The translations under genes and the position numbers were made by a program. The notes beneath the pieces were generated by a model that was not told the DNA's origin, searched no databases, and was given only the letters and a program-made list of their open reading frames with translations. This document shows, in pieces, positions 15,657-24,636 of a stretch of 64,000 nucleotides of DNA; the first letter of the stretch is position 1, and the number at the start of each line of letters is the position of its first letter. Source of the stretch: Gemmobacter sp964439015 (GTDB lineage Bacteria > Pseudomonadota > Alphaproteobacteria > Rhodobacterales > Rhodobacteraceae); contig CAYTMV010000001.1 in assembly GCA_964439015.1 (NCBI GenBank), positions 1-64,000 on the forward strand, read 5' to 3'.

Positions 15657-16540
15657 GCATCACTGCCGCCCCTGCACTGCGGGCAAGGGCCGAGGCGCTG
15701 GGCGCCGGCCTGCCCGCCCTGCTTGCGGCGGCAGACCATCTGGCCGGTGCGGTGATGTTTGGCGCGCATGGTCGCCGGCAGGCGGGTGAAGGCGATGCCT
15801 TCTGGCAGTTTCGCCCCGCCCATGCCGGTGATCCGGCCCGCGCGATCGACTGGCGCCGATCTGCCCGCGGCGACACGCCCTTTGTGCGCGAGCGGGAATG
15901 GCAGGTGGCGCAGGGGGTGACGATCTGGGTCGACCCTTCGGCCTCGATGCAGTTTGCCGGGGCCAAGGGGGCCGCCAGCAAGGCTGACCGCGCCCGGGTG
16001 CTGGCGCTGGCGCTGGCGATCCTGCTTTTGCGCGGGGGCGAGCGGGTGGGGCTGATGGCCCCGCACTTTTCTCCCCGTGCCGGCCGCGCCCAGACCGAGG
16101 CGCTGGCGCTGGGGCTGCTGTCGGCCCCGCCCGCGCAGGATTACGGCACGCCCCCCGTCACGGGCTTTGCGCCCCATGGTCGGGCGGTGCTGATCTCGGA
16201 TTTCTTCGGTGATCCGCGGGCTGTGGCCGATGCGCTGGCGGCGGCCTCGGCTGCGGGTGTGCGGGGCGTCATGCTGCAGATCCTCGACCCTGCAGAAGAA
16301 GATTTTCCCTTTGACGGCCGCACGATCTTTGAATCGATGTCCGGCAGCCTCAGCCATGAGACCCTGCGCGCGGGCGATCTGCGCGCCCGCTATCACGAGC
16401 GGCTGGCCCAGCGCCGCGATCAGTTGGGGCAGATGGCCGGGGCGGCGGGCTGGCTGGTTCATCACCATGCTGGCGGCGGATCCCTGGCGCCGGCCTTGCT
16501 GTGGCTGCACCGGGCGCTGGCGGAGGGGCTGGGATGCTGA
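15653..16540 (+). CDS. DUF58 domain protein with vWA-like fold
   Basis: 295 residues starting at a GTG that overlaps the MoxR stop (GTGA). The DUF58 signature is clear: ARAIDWRRSARGDTPFVREREW at about residues 60-81 (quoted in part), followed by a vWA-type strand with WVDPSASM as a MIDAS-like DxSxS variant. DUF58 proteins are the standard partners of MoxR ATPases and are thought to present substrates or assemble complexes at the membrane. No transmembrane helix is evident, so it is probably cytosolic and peripheral. Confidence 0.92.
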   Translation: MSITAAPALRARAEALGAGLPALLAAADHLAGAVMFGAHGRRQAGEGDAFWQFRPAHAGDPARAIDWRRSARGDTPFVREREWQVAQGVTIWVDPSASMQFAGAKGAASKADRARVLALALAILLLRGGERVGLMAPHFSPRAGRAQTEALALGLLSAPPAQDYGTPPVTGFAPHGRAVLISDFFGDPRAVADALAAASAAGVRGVMLQILDPAEEDFPFDGRTIFESMSGSLSHETLRAGDLRARYHERLAQRRDQLGQMAGAAGWLVHHHAGGGSLAPALLWLHRALAEGLGC

Positions 16541-19263
16541 TCCTCGGCCCTCTCGGCTTTACCGCGCCCCTGCTTTTGTGGGGGCTCCTGGCGCTGCCGG
16601 TGCTGTGGCTGATCTTGCGCGCCGTGCCGCCCGCGCCGATTCGTCGCCGCTTTCCCGGCGTGGCGCTGCTGCTTGGCCTGCAAGACCGCGACAGCCAGAC
16701 CGAACGCACACCGTGGTGGCTGTTGGTGCTGCGCAGCGCGGCGGCGGCCGCCGTGATCCTGGGCCTTGCCGGGCCAGTGCTGAACCCCGACCCTGCCCCC
16801 CCGCGCGAGGGGCCTTTGCTGGTGGTGCTGGATGGCGGCTGGGCCGAGGCGGCAGACTGGACGGCGCGGCAGGCCCGCGCCCGCGCGGCGATCGAGGCTG
16901 CGGGGCGCGCCGCCCGCCCGGTGGCGCTGGTCAGCCTTGGCGATACGCCCCAACCTGTCGCCTTCACCGCGGCCAATGACGCGACGGGCCGTCTGGCCGG
17001 GATGACGCCCGCGCCCCACGCGCCCGGCGGTTTTGCCGATTGGGTCAAGGCGCTGCCCGACGGGGCGTTCGAGACGCTGTGGCTGGCAGACGGTCTGGCC
17101 CATCCGGGGCGCGATGTGCTGTTGGCGGCGCTGCAGGCGCGTGGTCCGGTGACGGTGTTCCAGACGCCGCGGCCGATCCTCGCGCTGCACCCTGCGGGCT
17201 TTGTCGATGGCGCGGTGCAACTTGCCGCCAGCCGCTTGCCGGCGGGGGCCGCGGCCGAGGTGACGGTTCTGGCCCGCGGCCTCGACCCCGCCGGGATCGA
17301 GCGCGAGTTGGCCCGGCAGGTGCTGACCTTTGCGCCCGGTGCCGCCCGCGCCGAAGCCGCCCTCAGCCTGCCACCCGAGTTGCGCAACCGCCTGACCCGC
17401 TTCGAGATCGAAGGCATCCGCAGTGCCGGTGCCGTCAGCCTGACGGATGACAGCCTGCGGCGCCGCAAGGTGGCTTTGCTGGGCGGCGGTGCCGACCGCG
17501 AGGGGCTGTTGCTGCTGTCGCCCACCCATTACCTGCGGCAGGCGTTGCAGCCGGTTGCCGATCTGATCGAGGGGCCGGTGCTGGCGGATCTGATTGCCGC
17601 GGGACCGGATGTGATCGTGCTGGCGGATGTCGCCCGCCTCGCCCCCGCTGAGGCCGAGGCGCTGGCGGCATGGGTTGCCAAGGGGGGCCTGCTGTTGCGA
17701 TTTGCGGGGCCGAAACTTGCGGCCTCGGATCTGGGGCGCGAGGGCGATGACCCGCTGTTGCCGGTGCGGCTGCGCGCAGGGGGCCGGGCGCTGGGCGGCG
17801 CCATGAGTTGGGGCGAGGCGCGCGCACTTGCCGCCTTTGCCGAGGGCTCGCCTTTCTTCGGGCTGACGGTGCCGGCCGATGTCACCGTGACCCGGCAGGT
17901 GCTGGCCCAGCCTGACCCCGATCTGGCCAACCGCACCATCGCCAGCCTTGCCGATGGCACGCCACTGGTCACGCGGCGGGCGGTGGGGCAGGGGCAGGTG
18001 GTGCTGTTTCACGTCACCGCCAATGCCGAATGGTCCAGCCTGCCGCTGTCGGGGCTGTTCGTGCAGATGATGGAGCGACTGGCGGTCTCGACCCGTCCCG
18101 CCGCGCCCGAGGTGGCCGATCTGGCCGGCCTGACCTTCACCGCCGATCTGGTGCTGGATGCCTTTGGCCAGCCGCAACCAGCCGACGACCTGCCCGGCAT
18201 CCCCGGCGAGGTTCTGGCCAAGGCCCGCCCCGGACCGGATCTGCCGCCGGGGCTTTATGCCGGCGCGGATCGCCGGGTGGCGTTGAACGTGATCGCGGCG
18301 GACAGCACGCTGGCCGCGATGCAATGGCCCGCCGATGTGCCGGTTGAGGGGGCCGCGGTCCGCGAACCGCAGCCTCTGGCGGGGCTGCTGCTGGCGCTTG
18401 CGGCGCTGGCCCTTGCGGTCGACGTGCTGGCCACGTTGTCGCTTTCGGGGCGGCTGCGGGCCGGGGCGGCCTTGGTCGCGCTGATGTTGCTGGCCCCGCC
18501 CGAGGCCCAGGCGCAGGATGATTTTGCCCGCGCGGCCACGTCGGAGGTGCGCCTGGCCCATGTGCTGACCGGCGATGCTGCTGTGGATGATCGCGCCGCG
18601 GCGGGCCTGCGCGGCCTTGGCCTGCGCCTGTTCGAGCGCACGACGGTCGAGCCCGGCGAAGCGATGGCCGTCGATCTGGAGCGGGACGAGATCGCCTTCT
18701 TTCCCTTCCTTTACTGGCCCGTCACAGCCGACCAGCCGATCCCTTCGGCCGCGGCCTATCGCAAGCTGAACCAGTTTCTGGCGACCGGCGGCATGATCCT
18801 GTTTGACACCCGCGATGCCGGGGCGGGCGCGGCCTCGCCCGAGGCGCGGCGGTTGCAACTGATCGCCTCGGCCCTCGACATTCCGCCGTTGGAGCCGATC
18901 CCTGCCGATCACGTCCTGACCCGCACCTTCTATCTGTTGCAAGAATTTCCGGGCCGGTTGCGCGACGGCGCGCTTTGGGTCGAAGCCGCGCCACCCGATG
19001 CCGAGCAGGCCGAGGGGATGCCGTTTCGCAACCTCAATGACGGGGTGACGCCGGTGGTGTTCGGTGCCAATGACTATGCAAGCGCCTGGGCGGTGGACGA
19101 TCGCGGCGCGCCGATGTTTCCGGTCGGGCGCGGCACAGGGGGCGAGCGGCAGCGGGAAATGGCGATCCGTTTTGGCGTGAACCTGATCATGCATGTGCTG
19201 ACCGGCAACTACAAATCCGATCAGGTCCATGTGCCGGCATTGCTGGAAAGGCTCGGGCAATGA
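16534..19263 (+). CDS. BatA-type membrane protein with C-terminal DUF4159 domain
   Basis: 909 residues; the ATG overlaps the DUF58 stop by 7 bp. The N-terminus has two transmembrane helices (about 7-25 and 62-80) with the BatA motif RRRFPGVALLLGL between them. A large central region (about 90-600) follows, then another hydrophobic stretch (about 610-650), then a C-terminal DUF4159 domain (about 660-905, with FFPFLYWPV and FLATGGMILFDTRDAG). DUF4159 resembles a class I glutamine-amidotransferase-like fold with unknown activity. A role with MoxR and DUF58 in an envelope complex is inferred from the operon. Confidence 0.88.
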   Translation: MLILGPLGFTAPLLLWGLLALPVLWLILRAVPPAPIRRRFPGVALLLGLQDRDSQTERTPWWLLVLRSAAAAAVILGLAGPVLNPDPAPPREGPLLVVLDGGWAEAADWTARQARARAAIEAAGRAARPVALVSLGDTPQPVAFTAANDATGRLAGMTPAPHAPGGFADWVKALPDGAFETLWLADGLAHPGRDVLLAALQARGPVTVFQTPRPILALHPAGFVDGAVQLAASRLPAGAAAEVTVLARGLDPAGIERELARQVLTFAPGAARAEAALSLPPELRNRLTRFEIEGIRSAGAVSLTDDSLRRRKVALLGGGADREGLLLLSPTHYLRQALQPVADLIEGPVLADLIAAGPDVIVLADVARLAPAEAEALAAWVAKGGLLLRFAGPKLAASDLGREGDDPLLPVRLRAGGRALGGAMSWGEARALAAFAEGSPFFGLTVPADVTVTRQVLAQPDPDLANRTIASLADGTPLVTRRAVGQGQVVLFHVTANAEWSSLPLSGLFVQMMERLAVSTRPAAPEVADLAGLTFTADLVLDAFGQPQPADDLPGIPGEVLAKARPGPDLPPGLYAGADRRVALNVIAADSTLAAMQWPADVPVEGAAVREPQPLAGLLLALAALALAVDVLATLSLSGRLRAGAALVALMLLAPPEAQAQDDFARAATSEVRLAHVLTGDAAVDDRAAAGLRGLGLRLFERTTVEPGEAMAVDLERDEIAFFPFLYWPVTADQPIPSAAAYRKLNQFLATGGMILFDTRDAGAGAASPEARRLQLIASALDIPPLEPIPADHVLTRTFYLLQEFPGRLRDGALWVEAAPPDAEQAEGMPFRNLNDGVTPVVFGANDYASAWAVDDRGAPMFPVGRGTGGERQREMAIRFGVNLIMHVLTGNYKSDQVHVPALLERLGQ

Positions 19264-21335
19264 GTGGCATGGCTGGCACCGTTATTTTCGACCCGCTTTT
19301 GCCCTGGTGGCTGCTGGCCGTCGTGGCGGCGCTGCTGGGTCTGGCGCTGATGCTGGCGATCTGGCGTCGGCTGTCGGGCTGGGGCCTGCGGTTGGTGGCC
19401 GGCGCGGTGCTGGTGGCGGCGCTGGCCAACCCCTCGCTGCAGCAGGAACAGCGCGCGCCGCTGTCGGATATCCTGATCGCGGTGGTGGATCGCACATCTT
19501 CGCAATCGGTGGGCGACAGGAGTGTGCAGGTCGATCAGGCGCTGGCCCGGCTGCGGGCCGAGGTTGCCGCTGAAGAGGGGCTGGAGTTGCGGGTGGTCGA
19601 GGTTGCCGACGCCCCCGGCGATGGCGGCAGCCCGGTGATGGCCGCGCTGGCCGAGGCGCTGGCGGCCGAGCCGCGCGCCCGTGTCGCTGGCGCCGTGCTG
19701 CTGACCGATGGCCGGGTGCATGACCTGCCGCTGGCCCCCGCGATGCCCGCGCCGCTGAACGTGCTTCTGACCGGGCGCGAACAGGACTGGGACCGCCGCC
19801 TGATCATCCGCGACGCGCCTGCCTTTGCCATTCTGGGCGAGGAAGTCACGCTGAAGCTCGAGGTCTGCGACGAGGGCGCTGTGCCTGCGGCGCAGGCCGG
19901 CATGGCCGAAATCTCGATCGCGGTCGACGGTGGGGCGGCGGAAACCTATGTGATCCCCACCAATCAGCAATATGACCTGCCGGTGGTGCTGCCGCATGGC
20001 GGGCAGAACGTCCTGCAATTCACCGTCACCGCCGATCCGTCCGAGTTGACGGATCGCAACAACGCTGCCGTTGTCGCCATGAACGGTGTGCGCGATCGGT
20101 TGCAGGTGCTGCTGGTCTCGGGCGAGCCGCATGCGGGCGAGCGGGTCTGGCGCAACCTGCTGAAATCCGACCCCTCGGTCGATCTGGTGCATTTCACCAT
20201 TCTGCGGCCGCCGGAAAAGCAGGATGGCGTCCCGGTCGAGGAGCTGTCCTTGATCGCCTTTCCGACGCGCGAGCTGTTTGTCGAAAAAATCCGCGATTTC
20301 GACCTGATCATCTTCGACCGCTATCGGCTGCGCGGCATCCTGCCGACCGAATACCTTGAAAACGTGCGTGATTTCGTTCGCGATGGCGGCACGGTGCTGG
20401 TGGCCTCGGGGCCGGAGCTTGGCACGGCGGACAGTCTGATCCGCTCGCCCCTGGCCGAGATCATGCCGGTCGAGACCACATCGCGGGTGATCGAGGGCGG
20501 GTTCAAGCCGGCGCTGACGGATCTGGGGCGCCGCCACCCGGTGACGGCCGGGCTGGAAGATCTGGCCCCCGAAGGCGGCTGGGGCCGGTGGTTCCGCCAG
20601 ATCGAGATCACGGCGCGCGCGGGCGGGCAGGTGGTGATGGCGGGGGCGGATGGTCGCCCGCTGCTGGTTCTGTCGCGCGAGGGCGAGGGGCGCATGGCGG
20701 TGCTGGCCTCGGATCAGGCATGGCTCTGGGGCCGCGGGTTCGAGGGGGGCGGGCCGCAACTGGAACTGCTGCGCCGGCTAGCCCACTGGATGCTGAAAGA
20801 GCCAGATCTGGAGGAAGAGACCCTGACCGCAGATCCCGGCGAGGCCGCTTTCACCGTGACCCGGCGCACCCTGTCCGACACGCCGCCGGGGCCGGTGACG
20901 GTGACGCGGCCGGATGGCACGACCGAGGAGGTGCGGCTGACCCAGAAACGCCCCGGCCTGCATATCGCCGATCATCCCGCACCGCAGCTTGGGCTTTACC
21001 GGCTGGCGCAGGGCGATCTGGAAACCGTGGTCGCCATCGGCCCGCCCGCCCCGCGCGAGTTTGAGGAAACGCTGGCCTCGGGCGAGGGGCTGCAACCGAT
21101 CGCGGCGGCCAATCGTGGCGGCATCTTGCGGATCGAGGAGGGTCTGCCCGACTTGCGCGCGGTATCGGAGGGTCGGGCTGCGGCCGGACGGGGCTGGATC
21201 GGGTATACCCCGCGCGGGGCTTACGCGACCGAATCCATCCGCATCATGCCGGTCTTGCCGGGCTGGGCCTGGGCGCTGGTGATCCTGTCGTTGACCCTGC
21301 TGGCCTGGTTGCGCGAAGGGCGCCGCCTGACCTAA
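19260..21335 (+). CDS. Large membrane protein of the MoxR/DUF58 operon
   Basis: 691 residues, overlapping the previous stop by 4 bp (ATGA). Two N-terminal transmembrane helices (about 11-50) are followed by a long soluble part with a vWA-like beginning (DILIAVVDRTSSQSVGD) and a glutamine-amidotransferase-like segment (DFVRDGGTVLVASGPELG) near residue 380. A final membrane helix (WAWALVILSLTLLAWL) sits at the extreme C-terminus with a basic tail. I do not recognise an enzymatic motif. It converges with the DUF599 gene, sharing 4 bp at the stops. Confidence 0.85.
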   Translation: MSGMAGTVIFDPLLPWWLLAVVAALLGLALMLAIWRRLSGWGLRLVAGAVLVAALANPSLQQEQRAPLSDILIAVVDRTSSQSVGDRSVQVDQALARLRAEVAAEEGLELRVVEVADAPGDGGSPVMAALAEALAAEPRARVAGAVLLTDGRVHDLPLAPAMPAPLNVLLTGREQDWDRRLIIRDAPAFAILGEEVTLKLEVCDEGAVPAAQAGMAEISIAVDGGAAETYVIPTNQQYDLPVVLPHGGQNVLQFTVTADPSELTDRNNAAVVAMNGVRDRLQVLLVSGEPHAGERVWRNLLKSDPSVDLVHFTILRPPEKQDGVPVEELSLIAFPTRELFVEKIRDFDLIIFDRYRLRGILPTEYLENVRDFVRDGGTVLVASGPELGTADSLIRSPLAEIMPVETTSRVIEGGFKPALTDLGRRHPVTAGLEDLAPEGGWGRWFRQIEITARAGGQVVMAGADGRPLLVLSREGEGRMAVLASDQAWLWGRGFEGGGPQLELLRRLAHWMLKEPDLEEETLTADPGEAAFTVTRRTLSDTPPGPVTVTRPDGTTEEVRLTQKRPGLHIADHPAPQLGLYRLAQGDLETVVAIGPPAPREFEETLASGEGLQPIAAANRGGILRIEEGLPDLRAVSEGRAAAGRGWIGYTPRGAYATESIRIMPVLPGWAWALVILSLTLLAWLREGRRLT

Positions 21336-22024
21336 CGGCGCAGCATCGCCGCGCGGGACTGCGAGGCAAACTCGCGCCGCAGCAGGGTTGCGGTGGTGAC
21401 CGCCGTGGCAATCAGCAGCGCCTCTGCCCCCAGCAACCAGCCAAGCGATCCCAGGGCAAAATAGACCGAGCGCAGGCCGCGATTGTAGTTGCGCGCTGCG
21501 GTGATATTGACCTCGGCCGCTTGTGCGGCGCGGGGCAGGCCTTCGGGGTCGTCCGGGTCGTTGGGCACCGCCGCCATCATGATCGAGCAATATCCGAACA
21601 GCCGGTGCGCCCAGACGAATTTCAGAAAGGCATTGGCCGCAAAGCCGAGGCTGAACAGGATCTTGATCCGCAGCGCAAGGGCCGAGGCGTCGACCAGCGT
21701 GATCTCTTGCGCCAGGCCTTGCAGCGGTGCGGTATTGCCCACCAGCGCCAGCCCGCCCCCGATCGAGATCATGCAGGCCGAGGCATAAAAGGTGATTCCC
21801 TGCCGCAGCCCGTCCAGCACCGTCGCATCGTAAAGCCGGGGTTGTCGGGTGACGAACCGCTGCATCCACTCGCGCCGGTAATCCCGCATCAGCACCGAGA
21901 CCGAGGGCCGCCAGCGGTTGTCGGCCTCGATCAACGGGCCAAGCACGATCGACACCGCCAGCATCAGTCCGGCTGCCAGCCAGTCCAGGGGTGAGAGATA
22001 GGGGAACAGTTCGACGATTTTCAT
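21332..22024 (-). CDS. DUF599 family membrane protein
   Basis: 230 residues from the ATG at 22024. It has about four transmembrane segments: one near the N-terminus (LDWLAAGLMLAVSIVLGPLI), one around ITFYASACMISIGGGLALVG, one around ILFSLGFAANAFLKFVWAHR and one near the end (LGSLGWLLGAEALLIATAVT). The NYNRGLRSVYFALGSLGW segment is typical of DUF599. No function is established for the family. It is divergent from glcD across about 90 bp that contain the glc promoter. Confidence 0.85.
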   Translation of the reverse strand: MKIVELFPYLSPLDWLAAGLMLAVSIVLGPLIEADNRWRPSVSVLMRDYRREWMQRFVTRQPRLYDATVLDGLRQGITFYASACMISIGGGLALVGNTAPLQGLAQEITLVDASALALRIKILFSLGFAANAFLKFVWAHRLFGYCSIMMAAVPNDPDDPEGLPRAAQAAEVNITAARNYNRGLRSVYFALGSLGWLLGAEALLIATAVTTATLLRREFASQSRAAMLRR

Positions 22025-22051
22025 GCCCCGCAAGGTAGTGACAGGGAAATG

Positions 22052-22090
22052 CTTGCTCTAGCGGAAAATTGGTTATACTTTTTTACCAAT
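22052..22090 (+). promoter_or_regulatory. glcDEF promoter with overlapping GntR-type palindrome
   Basis: TATACT (22074-22079) is a near-perfect -10, with CTTGCT (22052-22057) 16 bp upstream as a -35. ATTGGT (22068-22073) and ACCAAT (22085-22090) form an inverted repeat straddling the -10 and the expected start point. TTGGT/ACCAA half-sites suit FadR/GlcC-type GntR repressors, so glycolate-responsive control is plausible. Confidence 0.5.
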
Positions 22091-22114
22091 AATACCATTT
22101 GCAGGATGCCGGCC

Positions 22115-23554
22115 ATGGACATGCCCCGCCCCTCTGCCTCGGTCCTCGGACGGCGTGACCGGATCCTTGCGCGGCTGGCCGACGTGCTGCCGGCGGATGC
22201 GCTGGTTTCTGATCCGGCCGAGACGCGGGCCTATGAGTGCGACGCGTTGACCGCCTATCGCTGCCCGCCGCTGGCGGCGGTGCTGCCGCGCTCGACCGCC
22301 GAGGTTTCGGACGTTCTGCGCATCTGCCACGAGGAGGGCGTGCCGGTCGTGCCGCGCGGCGCGGGCACCAGCCTTGCCGGGGGCGCGCTGCCCACGGCGG
22401 ATAGCGTGATCCTGGGCCTTGCGCGGATGAATGCGGTGCTGGAGGTCAGCCTGGCAGACCGGTTCATCCGGGTCGAGGCCGGGCGCACCAACCTGTCGGT
22501 TTCTGGCGCGGTGGAGGCGGACGGGTTTTTCTACGCCCCTGATCCCTCCAGCCAGTTGGCCTGTGCCATCGGCGGCAACATCGCCATGAACTCGGGCGGG
22601 GCGCATTGTCTGAAATATGGGGTCACCACCAACAACCTGTTGGGCGCCACGGTGGTCCTGATGGATGGCAGCGTGGTCGAGATCGGCGGCGCGCATATGG
22701 ATGCCGCCGGGCTGGACCTGCTGGGGGTGATCTGCGGCTCGGAAGGGCAGCTGGGCGTGGTGACCGAGGCGACCTTGCGAATCCTGCCCAAGCCCGAGGG
22801 GGCGCTGCCGGTGCTGATGGGCTTTACCTCATCCGAAGTTGCCGGGGCCTGCGTGGCGGATATCATCCGCGCCGGCATCCTGCCTGTGGCGATCGAGTTC
22901 ATGGACAGCCTCTGCATCAAGGCCTGCGAGGCCTTCGCCCGTGCCGGCTATCCCGATTGCGAGGCGCTGCTGATCGTCGAGGTCGAGGGTAGCCGCGACG
23001 AGATCCGCGCCCAGCTGGCACGCATCACCGGGATTGCCCGTCGCCACAACCCCGTGGCGCTGCGCGAGGCGGCGGACGAAGATCAGGCCCGCCGCATCTG
23101 GCTGGGCCGCAAAAGCGCCTTTGGCGCGATGGGCCAGATCAACGATTATCTCTGCCTCGACGGCACGATCCCGGTTTCCAGCCTGCCGGACGTGCTGCGC
23201 CGCATCGGCGAGCTGAGCCGCGACTTCGGGCTGGAGGTCGGCAACGTCTTTCACGCGGGCGACGGCAACATGCACCCGCTGATCCTCTATGATGCCAACA
23301 AGCCCGGGGATCTGGAAAAGGCCGAGGCATTCGGGTCAGAGATCCTGAAAGCCTGCGTGGCGGCGGGCGGGTGCCTGACCGGCGAGCATGGCGTTGGCGT
23401 GGAAAAGCGCGACCTGATGGGGGTGCAGTTCAGCCCCGTGGACATGGAGGCGCAGATGCGCGTCAAGGACGTGTTCGATCCGCGCTGGCTGCTGAACCCC
23501 GCCAAGGTCTTTCCGCTCGAGATCAGCGCCAGCCGCCGCGAGGGAGTGGCATGA
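22115..23554 (+). CDS. glcD: Glycolate oxidase FAD-linked subunit
   Basis: 479 residues. The FAD_binding_4 region (about 50-190) contains VPVVPRGAGTSLAGGALP and the glycine-rich DPSSQLACAIGGNIAMNSGG; the C-terminal FAD-oxidase domain ends with GNVFHAGDGNMHP and TGEHGVGVEKRDLM, the conserved His-containing signatures. Together with GlcE and GlcF it oxidises glycolate (from 2-phosphoglycolate salvage or uptake) to glyoxylate at the membrane. Start choice is uncertain: ATGs at 22106, 22115 and 22121 are in frame; 22115 has AGGA at suitable spacing. Its stop overlaps glcE (ATGA). Confidence 0.94.
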   Translation: MDMPRPSASVLGRRDRILARLADVLPADALVSDPAETRAYECDALTAYRCPPLAAVLPRSTAEVSDVLRICHEEGVPVVPRGAGTSLAGGALPTADSVILGLARMNAVLEVSLADRFIRVEAGRTNLSVSGAVEADGFFYAPDPSSQLACAIGGNIAMNSGGAHCLKYGVTTNNLLGATVVLMDGSVVEIGGAHMDAAGLDLLGVICGSEGQLGVVTEATLRILPKPEGALPVLMGFTSSEVAGACVADIIRAGILPVAIEFMDSLCIKACEAFARAGYPDCEALLIVEVEGSRDEIRAQLARITGIARRHNPVALREAADEDQARRIWLGRKSAFGAMGQINDYLCLDGTIPVSSLPDVLRRIGELSRDFGLEVGNVFHAGDGNMHPLILYDANKPGDLEKAEAFGSEILKACVAAGGCLTGEHGVGVEKRDLMGVQFSPVDMEAQMRVKDVFDPRWLLNPAKVFPLEISASRREGVA

Positions 23555-24636
23555 TGCGCCCCGCAACCGAGGCAGAGCTGGCCGAGGCCATCCGCAGTGC
23601 TGCGCAGCCGCTGGCGATCCGCGGCGGCGGCACGCGCGGCCCGCAGGCGGCAGGGGAGGTGCTGGAAACCGGCGCGATCCGGGGTGTGACCCTTTATGAA
23701 CCCGGCGCGCTGACGCTGGTGGTGCGGGCCGGCACCCCGTTGGCCGAGGTCGAGGCCAGCTTGGCCGCCGAAGGCCAGCGGCTGCCGTTCGAGGTGCCGG
23801 ACCTGCGCGCCCTGCTGCGGCGCGACGGCGCCAGCACCATCGGCGGGGTGGTGGCCGAAAATGCCTCGGGTCCGCGTCGGGTGCAGGCGGGGGCGTGCCG
23901 CGACAGTCTGATCGGCTTGCGCTTTGTCGATGGGCAGGGCGCGGTGATCCGCAACGGCGGCCGGGTGATGAAGAATGTCACCGGCTATGATCTGGTCAAG
24001 CTGCTGGCCGGCAGCCGGGGGCGTCTGGGGGTGCTGACCGAGGTCGCCTTCAAGCTGCTGCCCGTGCCAGAGGTGGCGCGCAGCCTGCTGCTGCCGGGTC
24101 TGGATGCGGGCGGGGGCGTTGCGGCGATGTCGGCGGCGCTGGGTTCTCCCTATGAGGTCAGCGGTGCGGCATGGCTGCCGGGGCAGGGCGTGATCCTGCG
24201 GCTGGAAGGGTTTGCCGACAGCGTCGCCTATCGCGCGGGGCGGCTTGAGGCGGCGCTTGCCCCCTTTGGCGCGGTCCAGGCGCTGCCGGATGATCCCTGG
24301 CCCGCGATCCGCGATGTGACGCGGCTGGCGGGACGGCCGGGCGATCTGTGGCGGATCAGTCTGCGCCCCTCGCAGGCGGCTGGGGTGCTGGAGCGGATCG
24401 CGGCCGAGGACGTGGTGCTGGACTGGGGCGGCGGGCTGATCTGGGTGCTGGTGGCGCCCGGCACCGATCTGCGGGCGCGGGCTGGGGCCTTCGACGGCCA
24501 TGCCACCCGCCTGCGCGCTGAACATCTCGGCGACGGCATCGCCGACCTGCCGCCCGAGGCGCCCGGGGTCGCGGCCCTGACCGCCGGGTTGAAGGCGCGC
24601 TTTGATCCGCGAAACCTGCTGAACCGGGGGCTCTGA
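23551..24636 (+). CDS. glcE: Glycolate oxidase FAD-binding subunit
   Basis: 361 residues. A compact FAD_binding_4 protein related to GlcD but shorter: PLAIRGGGTRG near residue 22, TIGGVVAENASGPRR near 95 and the MKNVTGYDLVKLLAGSRG motif near 137. It is the middle subunit of the glycolate oxidase complex. The ATG at 23551 overlaps the glcD stop by 4 bp, and its own TGA shares one base with the glcF ATG, so the three subunits are translationally coupled. Confidence 0.94.
   Translation: MMRPATEAELAEAIRSAAQPLAIRGGGTRGPQAAGEVLETGAIRGVTLYEPGALTLVVRAGTPLAEVEASLAAEGQRLPFEVPDLRALLRRDGASTIGGVVAENASGPRRVQAGACRDSLIGLRFVDGQGAVIRNGGRVMKNVTGYDLVKLLAGSRGRLGVLTEVAFKLLPVPEVARSLLLPGLDAGGGVAAMSAALGSPYEVSGAAWLPGQGVILRLEGFADSVAYRAGRLEAALAPFGAVQALPDDPWPAIRDVTRLAGRPGDLWRISLRPSQAAGVLERIAAEDVVLDWGGGLIWVLVAPGTDLRARAGAFDGHATRLRAEHLGDGIADLPPEAPGVAALTAGLKARFDPRNLLNRGL

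Noticed and set aside
16462..19260. A 930-codon open frame on the minus strand opposite the BatA-DUF4159 gene
   Set aside because: In high-GC DNA with strong third-position bias, antisense frames stay open. The product is low-complexity (His/Gln/Arg-rich), with no motif, and the plus strand holds a coupled gene chain.
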